Positions 1-6,288 are shown, counted from the first letter of the stretch. The stretch: 7,592 bases of DNA from Candidatus Solincola tengchongensis (GCA_015711895.1 MU158605.1:9928-17519), one strand, 5' to 3'. Numbers and translations: made by a program. The notes: generated by a model not told the origin, from the letters alone.

Positions 1-1
1 G

Positions 2-298
2 CGCGCCGATGAGGCCTTTGCCTCCGCCCTGCGCGGTGCGGAGGAGGAATACCGGGGCCTGCGCGAGGAATGGGCGGAGCGCATGGGCCGCGGGGAGGAG
101 GTGCGGGGGTTCTTCTCCTCCCGCACGGGGATAGGCGGCACCGTTGCCGGAGGGTTGAAATGCCTGCACGCCCATCTCGCCCATTACCTGGCGGGAGGGG
201 AGAACCCGGTGGGCGCGGAGGTGTTCCGGGAGATTGAGAACCTCCAGGAACTGCGGTGCCCCGGGGATTGCGAGCCCTTTCTGGGGAGGGGAAGATGA
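2..298 (+). CDS. DUF501 family protein, C-terminal fragment
   Basis: Open from the window edge in frame 2, giving the last 98 residues and a TGA stop; the N-terminus lies outside. The visible part has a charged helical stretch (residues about 3-35), then the sequence GTGIGG-like turn and the motif KCLHAHLAHYLAGGENPVG, which I recognise as the conserved C-terminal signature of DUF501 proteins (a KCLHxxxxHxLxxGxNPxG pattern). DUF501 proteins are small actinobacterial proteins of unknown biochemical function, commonly encoded between the enolase/FtsB-like genes and a Ppx/GppA gene. That matches here: the stop overlaps the next start as ATGA (295-298), so the two are probably translated together. 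Cys and His residues in the motif suggest metal binding, but that is only a guess. The last residues (CPGDCEPFLGRGR) are probably a lineage-specific tail. Confidence 0.82.
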   Translation, partial: RADEAFASALRGAEEEYRGLREEWAERMGRGEEVRGFFSSRTGIGGTVAGGLKCLHAHLAHYLAGGENPVGAEVFREIENLQELRCPGDCEPFLGRGR

Positions 299-1266
299 AG
301 GCGGCGGCGGTGGACATAGGCACCAACTCAGTACGGCTTCTGGTGGCCGAGGTGGAGGGGGGAGATGGTGGCCCTCTCCTGCGCACCCTGCACCGCCGCA
401 TGGTGATCACCCGCCTGGGCCGGGGGGTGGACAGGGAAGGCCGCCTGGACCCGGAGGCCGAGGAGCGCACGCTGCGCGTACTCCGGGAGTACCGCGAGCT
501 GCTGGGCGCGGAGGGGGTCAGGGCCGTGGAGGCCGCGGCCACCAGCGCGGCCCGGGACGCCTCCAACGCGGCCCATTTCCTGGAGCGGGCGGAGGAGGTC
601 CTGGGTGTCCGCCCCCGTGTCATCAGCGGCGAGGAGGAAGCCGTCCTCTCCTATCTGGGGGCCACCTACGACCTGGGAAAGCCCCCGGAGTCCTTCGGGC
701 TCATCCTGGTGGTGGACATCGGCGGAGGCTCCACGGAGTTCATCCTGGGCAGGGGAAAGCGCGTCCTCGAGGCCCGGAGCATCGACGTTGGTTGCGTGCG
801 CATGGCGGAGAGGTTCCTCTCCTCCGACCCGCCTCTTCCTGCGGAACTGGAGAGGATGGACGAATATCTCCGCGCAGAGCTGTCCGTTCTGGTGGAGGGG
901 ATGGGGCATCCCCGGCCCGGCCTGGCGGTGGGACTGGCCGGCACGGTGACCACCCTGGCCGGTATCCGGCTTGGGCTGTCCGAATACGACGGCGAGGCCA
1001 TCCACCACACCTGGCTCACCCGTTCTCAGGTGGAGGAGGAATACCGGCGCCTCGCTTCACTGCCCCTCGAGGGGAGGAAGCGCTACATGCGCCTGGAGCA
1101 GGACAGGGCGGACGTCATCGTGGGAGGGTGCGCAGTGCTCAACGCGGTGACCACCTGTTTCGGGCTGGAGCGCATCCTGGTGAGCGAGAAGGACATCCTG
1201 GACGGGCTGGTCCTCCGTGCCGCCGGCACGAGGTGCCCTGAACGAAAGGGGAACGAGGTATCTTGA
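295..1266 (+). CDS. ppx: Ppx/GppA-type exopolyphosphatase, short form
   Basis: Predicted 323-residue cytoplasmic phosphatase of the ASKHA (actin-like ATPase) superfamily that removes terminal phosphate from polyphosphate and/or pppGpp. Start chosen at ATG 295, preceded by GGGGAGGGG (283-291) and overlapping the upstream stop; an in-frame ATG at 256 lacks these features and adds a non-conserved leader. Visible motifs: phosphate-1 loop DIGTNSVRLLVAE (residues 7-19), ISGEEEAVLSYLG (110-122, containing the likely catalytic glutamate, E114 or E115), phosphate-2 loop VVDIGGGSTEF (139-149), and LAGTVTTLAG (214-223). The length matches the two-domain actinobacterial and Aquifex-like form; the C-terminal HD-like domain of E. 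coli PPX/GppA is absent. From sequence alone I cannot tell polyphosphate from pppGpp specificity. The extreme C-terminus (ERKGNEVS) lies in a 14-bp direct repeat and is probably not conserved. Confidence 0.95.
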   Translation: MKAAAVDIGTNSVRLLVAEVEGGDGGPLLRTLHRRMVITRLGRGVDREGRLDPEAEERTLRVLREYRELLGAEGVRAVEAAATSAARDASNAAHFLERAEEVLGVRPRVISGEEEAVLSYLGATYDLGKPPESFGLILVVDIGGGSTEFILGRGKRVLEARSIDVGCVRMAERFLSSDPPLPAELERMDEYLRAELSVLVEGMGHPRPGLAVGLAGTVTTLAGIRLGLSEYDGEAIHHTWLTRSQVEEEYRRLASLPLEGRKRYMRLEQDRADVIVGGCAVLNAVTTCFGLERILVSEKDILDGLVLRAAGTRCPERKGNEVS

Positions 1267-1277
1267 ACGAAAGGGGA
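1239..1277 (+). repeat. 14-bp direct repeat spanning the ppx stop codon
   Basis: TGAACGAAAGGGGA occurs exactly twice, at 1239-1252 and 1264-1277, a period of 25 bp. The first copy is read as part of the ppx C-terminus in a different frame. In the second copy the TGA falls in frame and is the ppx stop. This looks like a short slipped duplication, with a period that is not a multiple of three, that set the present end of the gene. Confidence 0.8.
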
Positions 1278-1714
1278 TGAAGGCCGCTCCACCGCCCTAT
1301 CCGCCCCGTGAGGCCTCAATGATGGGAGGGAACCGCATTTCGTCGGATGCGCAGGCGACGGTTCCTTTCCTCACCGGTGATGAACAGAGTAGCATCGCTG
1401 CATCCCGGCCGACAGGCCGATTTTCCGTCGGCTGAACCCTGTAGCCCGCCGTACCTGCCGCAGTCTCCGTCACCGCAGGCGTGCGGGAAGCTTCGAGTCC
1501 TTGAGGAGACCCCCGTACCGAGGGAGGGTCAGAGGGTCCGAGAGGGAGACTGGGGAGCGAACCCCTTCCGGGTCGGAAGGCGATCGCAGGACTTTTTCTT
1601 CCCGGCGAAGGGAGCGGAATCCGGGTTGTTGGGAAGGGTGGCGGGACGGCGGAGGAGGCTGTAGAATAGACTTGGGGCGGGGGGCTGAAGCATATGTTGC
1701 AGCAGGAGAGATCT
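1267..1714. other. Non-coding stretch with inverted repeats, between ppx and the receiver gene
   Basis: About 450 bp with no ORF that has both a plausible ribosome site and recognisable protein features. It is GC-rich but carries several inverted repeats: GGATGC (about 1345) with GCATCC (about 1400); GGCCGAC (1407-1413) with GTCGGCT (1427-1433, one G-T wobble); and CCTTCCG (1564-1570) with CGGAAGG (1574-1580). A TAGAAT hexamer (1662-1667) could serve as a -10 for the receiver gene, but I see no -35 at proper spacing. The stretch could be the leader of the receiver mRNA or hold a small RNA. No known riboswitch could be matched along its full consensus. Confidence 0.6.
1557..1600 (+). terminator. 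Possible intrinsic terminator or attenuator
   Basis: A perfect 7-bp hairpin, CCTTCCG-GGT-CGGAAGG (1564-1580), sits inside a weaker outer pairing GCGA (1557-1560) with TCGC (1584-1587). Five bases later follows TTTTTCTT (1593-1600). The stem plus T-run is the usual form of a Rho-independent terminator, but the T-run is offset from the stem, so it is weak or conditional. It lies upstream of the receiver gene and so could attenuate a leader transcript rather than end ppx. Confidence 0.3.
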
Positions 1715-2086
1715 ATGCCCGACAAGAAGGTCCTGGTTATAGACGACGAGCCGGCCATCCACAAGCTGCTCCAGACCATTCTCGAGCACGAGGGGTTCCA
1801 GATCATGGGCCTCGAGGAGAGAAGGGAGACCAGGGAAGCGGTGACCAGCCGCAGGCCGGACGTTATCATCCTGGACATCATGATGCCCGAGGTGGACGGC
1901 TTCCAGATATTGAAGATGCTCAAGGAGGACGAGGAGACCAGGGATATTCCGGTGCTCGTCCTCACCGTGCGCAGCCTCAAAGAAGACCGGGAGAAGGCCA
2001 TGGCCCTCGGTGCCGACCTCTACATGACCAAACCCTTCCAGCCCTCCGAGCTGGTGGAGGCGGTGAGGTCCCTGGCCGGGGTCTGA
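1715..2086 (+). CDS. Stand-alone receiver-domain response regulator (CheY-like)
   Basis: A 123-residue protein consisting only of a phosphoacceptor receiver domain. Acidic pocket D10-D11 (VLVIDDEP), phosphoacceptor D54 in the strand IILDIMMPEVDG, switch T84 (VLVLT), aromatic Y103 and conserved K106-P107 (MTKPF) are all present, so it should be phosphorylated normally. The protein ends right after helix 5, with no DNA-binding or enzymatic output domain, so it probably acts by protein-protein contact or as a phosphorelay intermediate. Start chosen at ATG 1715 because AGGAG (1704-1708) lies 6 bp ahead; an upstream in-frame ATG at 1694 would add seven residues but has a poorer ribosome site. No histidine kinase is in the window, so its partner is elsewhere. 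It lies 60 bp before the next gene and could be co-transcribed with it. Confidence 0.95.
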   Translation: MPDKKVLVIDDEPAIHKLLQTILEHEGFQIMGLEERRETREAVTSRRPDVIILDIMMPEVDGFQILKMLKEDEETRDIPVLVLTVRSLKEDREKAMALGADLYMTKPFQPSELVEAVRSLAGV

Positions 2087-2146
2087 CCGGGTCCGGTGCC
2101 GCATCCACCTTGAGAGGCCCCTTTCTCATCCACTTGGAGTTTAAGG

Positions 2147-4555
2147 TTGGCCCAAGCTCTGGTCATGGAAGAGGCGGGGTCTGCTTTGCGGGAAGGCATC
2201 CACTGGGAACTGATGCCAGGTGAAGGCGGGCTGGACCTGACCCTTGGCGGGCTGGAGGGGAAGTGTGCCCGCTGCGCCTTGACCGCGCGCTTCAACGGGC
2301 CGGGTCATCCCGGGGAGAAGCGCGATTTTCTCCTGAGGACGGAATGGGAAAGTGCCGGACCGGGGCTTCTTAGGGTTGACCACTCGCTGCGCACGCGGAA
2401 GACCATGCTCCTCGCCTCTTTTGGCGTCCGCTGGGACCTATCGGAACTTCTGGAAGAAGTTTCCTACCGCTTCGTTCCCCACCTGCATCCCGAGGCGGGG
2501 CAGGTGGTCGCCGACCAAGTCTTCCGCTCCCCGGCCCTGATACTGGGGGGCGAGGGTCTCTCCGTGGCGCTGGTTCCGGATCTCGGGGCCCTGGAGACCC
2601 TGCAGAGGCAGGGGCTGCGGGCGGCCATGACCTTGGAGGGGAGGACCCTTTCCTACGCGGTAACCGCTCACCATGTGGAGGGCCACGTCTATTTCCGGGA
2701 GAGGGCCTTTCCGGGATTTCTGCTCCTTGCGGGGGAGGAGGTACGGCTGGCCTATTTCCTGCTCCTCTCTCGAGAAGGAGGAAGGGCGCTCCACCGAATG
2801 GCCAACACCCTCCTCTGGGAACGCTTCGGACGCCCACGGTTGGAAAGGCATGCGGAAAGGGAGCGCGGGCTGCAGGAGCTGGCGGCCCTGGCCACGCGCT
2901 GGTTCTTTCTGGACGACGAGAACTGGGAGTGGCTTAGCGACGAGGGCGGGTGCGGTGGCGTGTACACCTTCAACGTCCATTCCCGGCGTCCTCCCGTGCG
3001 CACCGGCCCTCTGACCGGCCGGCTTCTCATCCGCTTCCCCTCCATATACCCGGCCATACTGCGCTTCGGGGCCGCCCACGTGGTCAACCGCCGGGCGGGG
3101 TTGCGCCTCCTGCGCTGGCAGATACGCCGTTTCTCGGCCACCATGCCCCGCTGCATCCAGATGCAGAGCTGGTTCAACCTGGCCAGGACCTCCTACGCGG
3201 GACGCTGGATGGCGCTGGAGACCGGCGACCAGGAATGGCTCCGCAAAAGCGAGGCGGCGCTGGAACTCGTCCTGCGCGCTCCCGCGCCGGAGGGCATCCC
3301 CCACGCCATCCTCTTCCTCCTGGGAAAGAGGCAGGTCCGCGTCAAGGGGAGCAGGGGTTTTCACTACTGGGACTGGTACCATCTGCCGGACGCCGCCACC
3401 ACGGGTTTCCATCTTCTGGAATGGTACCGGGACTTCCTCCCCCGGCCGGAGGTCATGGACGCCTGCCGAAGCCTTGGGGAGGCCCTCATCCGCTGCCAGC
3501 TCCCTTCGGGAGCCTGCCCCGCCTGGCTGCGCTTCGAGGGCGGTGAACCTCGCCCACACCCGGACCTCATGGAGAGCGCCTCCACTGCGGCACCGGTGAT
3601 GTTCCTGGCTTTCCTGGCCCGCTTGAGCGGCGAGGAGAGATACCTCGAGGCGGCGGAGCGGGGAGCGGGTTTCCTGGTTCGTGAGGTCATGCCCTGCGAC
3701 CTCTGGCAGGACTACGAGACCTTCTTCTCCTGTTCCACCAAGCCCATAGGGTGGAGCGACCCGCGCACCGGGTGCCACCCCGAGAACACCATGTGCATGA
3801 TCTGGGCCGCCCGGGCCTTCCTGGAACTGTTCCTGGCCACCGGGAACGCGGAACATCTGGAAAGAGGCCGGACGGTGCTGGACCGGCTGCTCTCCTACCA
3901 GCAGGTCTGGTCCCCGCCGGTGATGTCCATAGACCTCTTCGGGGGCTTCGGTGTCCAGAACACCGACGCGGAGTGGAACGACGCCCGCCAAGGCCTGGCC
4001 GCGCCGCTGCTCGCCGATTATTTCCTGGCCAACGGGGAGGAGGAGCTGCTGGTGAGGGCCATCGCCGCCCTGCGCGCCTGCTTTTCCACCATGTACCTGG
4101 GCGAGGAGCCCTATCCCCTCATGCGGCCCTCCGTACTTGGCGCCATCGAGGAGAATTACGCCCATTCCGGTTTCGACGGCACCACGGCGGGTTACATCCA
4201 CAACGACTGGGGGCCCGGGACGGCCGTCTACGCTCTTTCCAGGATATTCCAGTCATGTGGCCAGGTCCTGGTTGACGACGAGGGGAGGAGCGCATATGCC
4301 GTGGAGCGCTTCGACATCCGTCGCTGCGTCATCGGCGGGGGCCGCGTCGAGCTTCTGCTGTCGGGGATGGGAGGCTGGGAGCCACAGGAGGTCCTCTTGA
4401 GGTTCATCCGCGTGCAGGGGGATCGCGAGCTGGTGCTGAACGAGACTCTCCGCGGGCGCTTCTCGCAGAGCGACCTGGAAAAGGGAGTGCGCCTGCCCCT
4501 ACAAGCGCCCGGTCCAGATCGGGGTTTCCGGGTGGGAGAGGGGCGGATAGAATGA
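2147..4555 (+). CDS. Uncharacterised (alpha/alpha)6-toroid protein, probable carbohydrate-active enzyme
   Basis: An 802-residue protein without signal peptide or membrane segments, so probably cytoplasmic. Residues about 1-220 are strand-rich and look like a beta-sandwich; about 240-720 show repeated paired helices rich in Trp, Tyr and His, the pattern of six-hairpin glycosidases and related lyases/epimerases; the last 80 residues are again strand-like. Landmarks likely to line the pocket: CIQMQSWFN (336-344), HYWDWYHLPDAATTG (406-420), QNTDAEWNDARQG (604-616; candidate acids D607, E609, D612) and SGFDGTTAGYIHNDWGPGT (674-692; D677, H685, D687). I cannot place it in a numbered GH or PL family, and the substrate is unknown. 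Start: TTG 2147, with GGAG (2136-2139) 7 bp upstream; ATG 2165 is the alternative with a weaker site. It follows the receiver gene by 60 bp and ends just before a tRNA gene. Confidence 0.85.
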   Translation: MAQALVMEEAGSALREGIHWELMPGEGGLDLTLGGLEGKCARCALTARFNGPGHPGEKRDFLLRTEWESAGPGLLRVDHSLRTRKTMLLASFGVRWDLSELLEEVSYRFVPHLHPEAGQVVADQVFRSPALILGGEGLSVALVPDLGALETLQRQGLRAAMTLEGRTLSYAVTAHHVEGHVYFRERAFPGFLLLAGEEVRLAYFLLLSREGGRALHRMANTLLWERFGRPRLERHAERERGLQELAALATRWFFLDDENWEWLSDEGGCGGVYTFNVHSRRPPVRTGPLTGRLLIRFPSIYPAILRFGAAHVVNRRAGLRLLRWQIRRFSATMPRCIQMQSWFNLARTSYAGRWMALETGDQEWLRKSEAALELVLRAPAPEGIPHAILFLLGKRQVRVKGSRGFHYWDWYHLPDAATTGFHLLEWYRDFLPRPEVMDACRSLGEALIRCQLPSGACPAWLRFEGGEPRPHPDLMESASTAAPVMFLAFLARLSGEERYLEAAERGAGFLVREVMPCDLWQDYETFFSCSTKPIGWSDPRTGCHPENTMCMIWAARAFLELFLATGNAEHLERGRTVLDRLLSYQQVWSPPVMSIDLFGGFGVQNTDAEWNDARQGLAAPLLADYFLANGEEELLVRAIAALRACFSTMYLGEEPYPLMRPSVLGAIEENYAHSGFDGTTAGYIHNDWGPGTAVYALSRIFQSCGQVLVDDEGRSAYAVERFDIRRCVIGGGRVELLLSGMGGWEPQEVLLRFIRVQGDRELVLNETLRGRFSQSDLEKGVRLPLQAPGPDRGFRVGEGRIE
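4525..4553 (+). promoter_or_regulatory. Candidate sigma-70-type promoter of tRNA-Leu
   Basis: TAGAAT (4548-4553, five of six matches to TATAAT) lies 17 bp after TTTCCG (4525-4530, a weak -35). Transcription would begin near 4560, about 15 bp before the mature tRNA. It overlaps the last codons of the toroid-enzyme gene, which would give the tRNA its own transcription. Confidence 0.4.
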
Positions 4556-4574
4556 TACATGCAGCGTTTGCGGT

Positions 4575-4659
4575 GCCCGGGTGGTGGAACCGGTAGACAC
4601 AAGGGACTTAAAATCCCTCGGGGAATCCCGTGCGGGTTCGACTCCCGCCCCGGGCACCA
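4575..4659 (+). tRNA. tRNA-Leu (anticodon UAA)
   Basis: Complete class II tRNA with encoded CCA. Acceptor stem GCCCGGG (4575-4581) pairs fully with CCCGGGC (4649-4655); discriminator A4656, then CCA (4657-4659). The D arm contains the leucine-type TGGTGGAACCGGTAGACAC. Anticodon stem AGGGA (4602-4606) with TCCCT (4614-4618) encloses the loop CTTAAAA, giving anticodon TAA (4609-4611), which reads UUA and UUG codons. A long variable arm (CGGGGAATCCCGT, 4619-4631) and the T arm GCGGG/TTCGACT/CCCGC (4632-4648) complete it. A discriminator A and a long variable arm are the expected leucine identity features. UUA codons are rare in GC-rich genomes, so this tRNA serves few codons. Short ORFs crossing it in either direction are artefacts. 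Confidence 0.98.
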
Positions 4660-4775
4660 TCTTATATCCTCTCCCGCCCCGCTCGGAGCGCCGGGCCGTG
4701 ACGCGGTGCGCCCAAGGAGAAGCACATCAACAGAGTGACGGCAGCCGGCGCTCCGGCGAGATCGAGTCCCGGGGA

Positions 4776-4813
4776 GGATCGCGAATCACCTCCATGCCGG
4801 GAGGTCGCGATCC
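4776..4813. repeat. Long inverted repeat (two-tier hairpin)
   Basis: GGATCGCGA (4776-4784) pairs perfectly with TCGCGATCC (4805-4813). Inside, CCTCC (4789-4793) pairs with GGAGG (4800-4804) around a 6-base loop, leaving a 4-base bulge on the 5' side. No T-run follows, so it is not a standard terminator. Confidence 0.75.
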
Positions 4814-4816
4814 ACA

Positions 4817-4853
4817 CGGAAGCCGCGCTCAACCAGGGCCCGAGGACCTTCCG
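4817..4853. repeat. Inverted repeat, second hairpin of the series
   Basis: CGGAAG (4817-4822) pairs with CTTCCG (4848-4853) across a 25-base GC-rich loop. It begins only 3 bp after the first hairpin ends. Confidence 0.5.
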
Positions 4854-4882
4854 CGGTCACGTCAACCGTCCTGCCGGGAGGC

Positions 4883-4932
4883 GGGGCGCTTACCTTTCGG
4901 GAAAGGGAAAACCTTGGCGGTAGGCTCGCCCC
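4883..4932. repeat. Inverted repeat, third hairpin of the series
   Basis: GGGGCG (4883-4888) pairs with CGCCCC (4927-4932). Between them TACC (4891-4894) can pair with GGTA (4919-4922), or CCTTT (4893-4897) can form an alternative small stem with AAAGG (4902-4906). Two mutually exclusive pairings share bases 4893-4894. Confidence 0.5.
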
Positions 4933-4955
4933 ATGCCGGGGTATCCGGTGAGAAG

Positions 4956-4981
4956 CGATGAGGCGTCCTTCGAGCTCATCG
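4956..4981. repeat. Inverted repeat, fourth hairpin of the series
   Basis: CGATGAG (4956-4962) pairs perfectly with CTCATCG (4975-4981) around a 12-base loop. It overlaps a second possible pairing of GTCC with GGAC just beside it. Confidence 0.5.
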
Positions 4982-5046
4982 AGGACCTCACGGCGCCAGC
5001 CCGTTCCCCGCACCCGTTCATCTCGACCTCCAAGGTGCGGAGTTCG

Positions 5047-5075
5047 TTTAAACACCAGCCAGCCGGGGGTATCCT
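5047..5075 (+). promoter_or_regulatory. Candidate promoter for the CPxCG protein / acyl-CoA dehydrogenase unit
   Basis: TTTAAA (5047-5052, four of six to TTGACA) and TATCCT (5070-5075, four of six to TATAAT) are exactly 17 bp apart, in one of the most AT-rich patches of the window. Transcription would start near 5082, about 77 bp before ATG 5159. The -35 sits in the 8-bp palindrome GTTTAAAC (5046-5053). Confidence 0.4.
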
Positions 5076-5158
5076 TATTCTTATGGGAGGGGGTGCGGGA
5101 CCGGATGGGCAAGGGCGGAAAAGGCTTTAGGGCTTCTCTTCTCCAGTGGGGAGGAAGG

Positions 5159-6259
5159 ATGAGGTTCAGGCGCTGTCCCATATGCGGCGTGCCCAGCATC
5201 ATCGGGCGCCTCAACGCCTGGATGCCCAATGGGGCGGTGGTCAACCTGGGCAACCGTAAATACCGCCAGATCTTCTACGAGGCGGATCTCCTGCCCGAGA
5301 TAAGGCGGCGCATCTCCGATGGTCTCGGCTTCCCGGTGAACCGCATTTTCTACGAGGCGGAACGCAATTCCGTCCGCGAGGTGGTCGATGGCCTCCTGGA
5401 CAACCCGGCGCGAAGAGCCTTTCTTCACGTGCTCCCCCTGAAGCGGGGGGCGGTGCGCTTCTTCCACCGGCTGGCCTCCCTCACCGGGACCGCCCACTCC
5501 CGGACCATCCGCTACAAGCCCGGGCGGTTCGGAGAGGCCTTCATCCGTAATCCCTGGGACCTGGACCTCATGGCCGCCGTGGTGGTGGGGGCCTTCGAGG
5601 CCCTGGAGGGGCGTCCCTACCGCGCCTTCTGGAAGGAAAAGGAAGACGGCTATATCCTGCGGGTGGAGGCCACGGAGTCCAAGCCGGAGATCTCCGAACG
5701 CCTACAAGTGGACTATCCTCCCCTGAAGGAAGGGGATTTCCGGCACCACCTCTGCCCCCGCTGCGGGGTTCCCCTCCAGCTCAGGAACCTTGAGTGGATT
5801 GAGGAGGAAGGTCTCATCATAGACCGCAGGAGGAACATCCGCATGATCAACTGGGAGGCCCATTCCGTGCGCCTGGTCATCCGGGAGCTGGTCCGGGAGC
5901 TGGGGGAGGAGGTGGTGCCCATAATCGTGGACGCCGAGAGGGAGAGGACCCTTCGCATGCTGAAGGACCTGGGTCTGGTGGGGCTGGCCGAGGAGGACAG
6001 GGGCCGGCTCCTACAGGAGATGCTCTCCCAGCTGCCGGTGTACGGTTACGGGCTGGCCAGCGAGGTGGAATATACCTCGAGGGGGATCCTGCGGGTCTGG
6101 GTGGACAACCCCTACGAGGAGCTGCTGATGGCCGGCAGGCTTGGGGCATTTTACCAGGCCGTCGAGGGACGGAGAGCGCGCATCGACTGGATGGAGGCCG
6201 GACCTTCCACCGTCTCCTACATCCTGTCGCCGGAGGAGGGGACCGAGGTCTCCGCCTGA
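5159..6259 (+). CDS. Tandem-duplicated CPxCG-knuckle protein with V4R/HNOB-like domains, function unknown
   Basis: A 366-residue soluble protein built from two divergent copies of one unit. Copy 1 begins CPICGVP (6-12), copy 2 CPRCGVP (199-205). Corresponding landmarks are IFYEA (38-42) with INWEA (230-234), YEAE (65-68) with VDAE (257-260), NPWDLDLMA (131-139) with NPYEELLMA (317-325), LEGR (149-152) with VEGR (335-338), and W158 with W344. The pattern late in each copy (a helix ending in EGR, then strands carrying W) recalls the V4R/HNOB ligand-binding fold; this is structural inference, not a firm family call. The only four cysteines are the two CPxC pairs, so one shared zinc site is possible. 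Start: ATG 5159 after GGGGAGG (5148-5154), just before the first knuckle; ATG 5105 and 4958 are in-frame alternatives without conserved content. The acyl-CoA dehydrogenase gene follows after 29 bp. Confidence 0.85.
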   Translation: MRFRRCPICGVPSIIGRLNAWMPNGAVVNLGNRKYRQIFYEADLLPEIRRRISDGLGFPVNRIFYEAERNSVREVVDGLLDNPARRAFLHVLPLKRGAVRFFHRLASLTGTAHSRTIRYKPGRFGEAFIRNPWDLDLMAAVVVGAFEALEGRPYRAFWKEKEDGYILRVEATESKPEISERLQVDYPPLKEGDFRHHLCPRCGVPLQLRNLEWIEEEGLIIDRRRNIRMINWEAHSVRLVIRELVRELGEEVVPIIVDAERERTLRMLKDLGLVGLAEEDRGRLLQEMLSQLPVYGYGLASEVEYTSRGILRVWVDNPYEELLMAGRLGAFYQAVEGRRARIDWMEAGPSTVSYILSPEEGTEVSA

Positions 6260-6288
6260 GTTCGGCTCTTAAGGACAGGGGGTGAAGG

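Larger units (their letters stand above)
4660..5158. other. Non-coding, hairpin-rich stretch downstream of tRNA-Leu
   Basis: About 500 bp in which I find no convincing gene. ORFs can be drawn on both strands (for example 4786-5253 on the minus strand and 4735-4923 on the plus strand), but none has a ribosome site and recognisable family features, and the minus-strand one runs into the next gene. The first 320 bp hold consecutive inverted repeats (4776-4813, 4817-4853, 4883-4932, 4956-4981). The right end turns AT-richer around 5046-5084, where a candidate promoter lies. It may be a structured RNA, a repeat-type element or a decayed insertion next to the tRNA. Confidence 0.55.

Noticed and set aside
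1345..1405. Minus-strand CGATGCTACTCTGTT followed by GGAAAGGAA, reminiscent of 4.5S SRP RNA
   Set aside because: The invariant GGTCAGG...GGAAGGAAGCAGC core is absent.
1217..1435. Small plus-strand ORF with an ATG at 1277 after AAAGGGG
   Set aside because: The purine run abuts the ATG with no spacing, comes from the direct repeat, and the peptide is low-complexity at its start with no family likeness.
1531..1545. GGTCCGAGAG, the core of ykkC (guanidine-I type) riboswitches
   Set aside because: The other required conserved segments upstream and downstream are missing, so the match is probably chance; a covariance-model search would settle it.
1634..1655. AGGGTGG resembling a T-box antiterminator
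   Set aside because: Only the first half of the T-box sequence matches, no stem I motifs were found in order, and the downstream gene is not an amino-acid gene.
2438..4201. 587-codon minus-strand ORF
   Set aside because: Long antisense ORFs arise easily opposite GC-rich genes; the plus-strand frame has clear protein-like features and this one does not.
4228..4725. Minus-strand ORF containing RWCPGRESNPHG
   Set aside because: It is the antisense reading of the tRNA-Leu and the end of the toroid-enzyme gene, another frequent artefact.
4581..4961. Plus-strand ORF beginning MVEPVDTRDLKSL
   Set aside because: It is a translation of the tRNA-Leu itself continuing into the non-coding flank, a frequent false gene.
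4786..5253. Minus-strand ORF over the non-coding stretch
   Set aside because: It overlaps the start of the CPxCG gene, has no recognised motif, and its codons lie over the hairpins. A decayed gene cannot be excluded, but I cannot support one.
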